Part shown: one piece after another, positions 63,485 to 64,000 of the stretch
How positions within the stretch are numbered: the first letter of the stretch is position 1
Layout: each line of letters begins with the position of its first letter
Assembly: GCF_000802235.1 (NCBI RefSeq)
Contig: NZ_JTDL01000144.1
Location: forward strand, 1-64,000
DNA from: Sinomonas humi
Lineage (GTDB): Bacteria > Actinomycetota > Actinomycetes > Actinomycetales > Micrococcaceae
Length of the DNA: 64,000 nucleotides
Direction: 5' to 3'
The notes under the pieces: generated by a model
Told to the model about the DNA's origin: nothing
The model's database searches: none
Seen by the model: the letters and a program-made list of their open reading frames with translations, nothing else
Program-made: the position numbers and the translations under genes

Positions 63485-64000
63485 ATGACAGCACCTCCAA
63501 CCCTGCCCGCGAATCCAGATGAAGTTCGCCCATCGCACTCCCGTAGTACCTCCAGTCTTCTCTGGATGCTGGCTCTGGCCATGGTCGGAGTCAGTCTCTG
63601 GACTCGTCTTCAACAACTCCGACCGATGATCTTGGATCGTCTGGAAGCCACGCCCGAATTCGCCTCGATGGAGAAAGGGCCAGCCGTTGAACTCGCCGTC
63701 GGAGTCGGTTCTCTGCTCGGATTCGTCCTCTCCTTAGGCGTGAGCGCCCTCTACTTTTCGCTCGCGTCGATCTTGGAATCGCGGCTCCTCCCATCGCTCC
63801 GGCTGGGTTTCGGCAGGTTGACGCTCGGTCCACTAGCGATCGCATCGATCGGTTCCGTTCTCTACCTCCACCTCCTCGCCATACTCCTAGCCGTTCCCAC
63901 GGCAAAGGGTGAATGGCCGGGCTTCATCGTGGTGGCACTCGTGGGACTGTGCGCTCCGCTCCTCTTCAGGCGGCAATGGATACAGGGGAGCGCTCGCACC
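63485..64000 (+). CDS. Multi-span membrane protein of the bacteriocin cluster, cut by the window end
   Basis: The open frame begins at ATG 63485 and is still open at 64000 (172 residues seen). After a polar lead of about 25 residues come four or so hydrophobic segments (SLLWMLALAMVGVSLW; VGVGSLLGFVLSLGVSALYF; LAIASIGSVLYLHLLAILLA; FIVVALVGLCAPLLF). No family recognised. By its place, 24 bases after the DUF95 gene, it could be a maturation, export or immunity component. Confidence 0.7.
   Translation, partial: MTAPPTLPANPDEVRPSHSRSTSSLLWMLALAMVGVSLWTRLQQLRPMILDRLEATPEFASMEKGPAVELAVGVGSLLGFVLSLGVSALYFSLASILESRLLPSLRLGFGRLTLGPLAIASIGSVLYLHLLAILLAVPTAKGEWPGFIVVALVGLCAPLLFRRQWIQGSART

Overview
The window comes from a high-GC actinobacterium, most likely a member of the Micrococcaceae (Sinomonas/Arthrobacter-like). 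This rests on the codon use, the DUF222-type HNH endonuclease fragment at the left edge, a Mycobacterium-like leucine catabolism locus, the rpsB-tsf-pyrH-frr-cdsA order, an SAM-IV-type riboswitch before metY, and many GTG/TTG starts. The genus is inferred from gene content and was not confirmed by a search.

Region 1 (0.8-13.4 kb) is a branched-chain amino acid catabolism locus. A minus-strand operon reads MCC beta subunit, MCC alpha subunit, acyl-CoA dehydrogenase, CoA transferase A and B, MaoC hydratase and CitE-like lyase. It is divergent from a TetR gene across two matching 20-bp operator-like sites. Next to it lies the three-gene branched-chain 2-oxoacid dehydrogenase operon, divergent from an Lrp/AsnC regulator. 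The MCC alpha gene carries a one-base frameshift that cuts off its biotin-carrier domain.

Region 2 (13.5-22.4 kb) is mostly housekeeping: an orphan histidine kinase, a DivIVA-domain protein, cdsA, frr, pyrH, tsf, rpsB, a secreted M23 peptidase and a second acyl-CoA dehydrogenase behind a perfect palindrome.

Region 3 (22.4-27.9 kb) is a more A/T-rich accessory stretch ending at a CAU tRNA. It holds a chagasin-like inhibitor and a tightly packed cassette: an 86-residue single-span peptide, an ABC ATPase, a two-span protein, a large permease and an M50 intramembrane protease. Two XRE-like regulators face each other across repeated GTTAGGC motifs. It looks like an uncharacterised peptide maturation/export system.

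Region 4 (28-62 kb) is largely core genome. It includes a glycosyltransferase, a CDP-alcohol phosphatidyltransferase, a Holin-X-like protein, two tRNA-Asn genes, dnaG, dgt, dus, a YibE/F protein with a GHGSA repeat, glyS, an SGNH hydrolase, an ApbE-like protein, metX-metY with its riboswitch, hipBA, PAP2 and DedA proteins, a two-component system, a CPBP protease, hutI, an FAD oxidoreductase and the tdh-kbl threonine pathway.

Region 5 (62.6-64 kb, cut by the window edge) is the start of a circular bacteriocin cluster. It has an AS-48-like precursor with leader, a SpoIIM/DUF95 protein of the kind found in such clusters, and a multi-span membrane protein that runs off the end. This is the most notable find.
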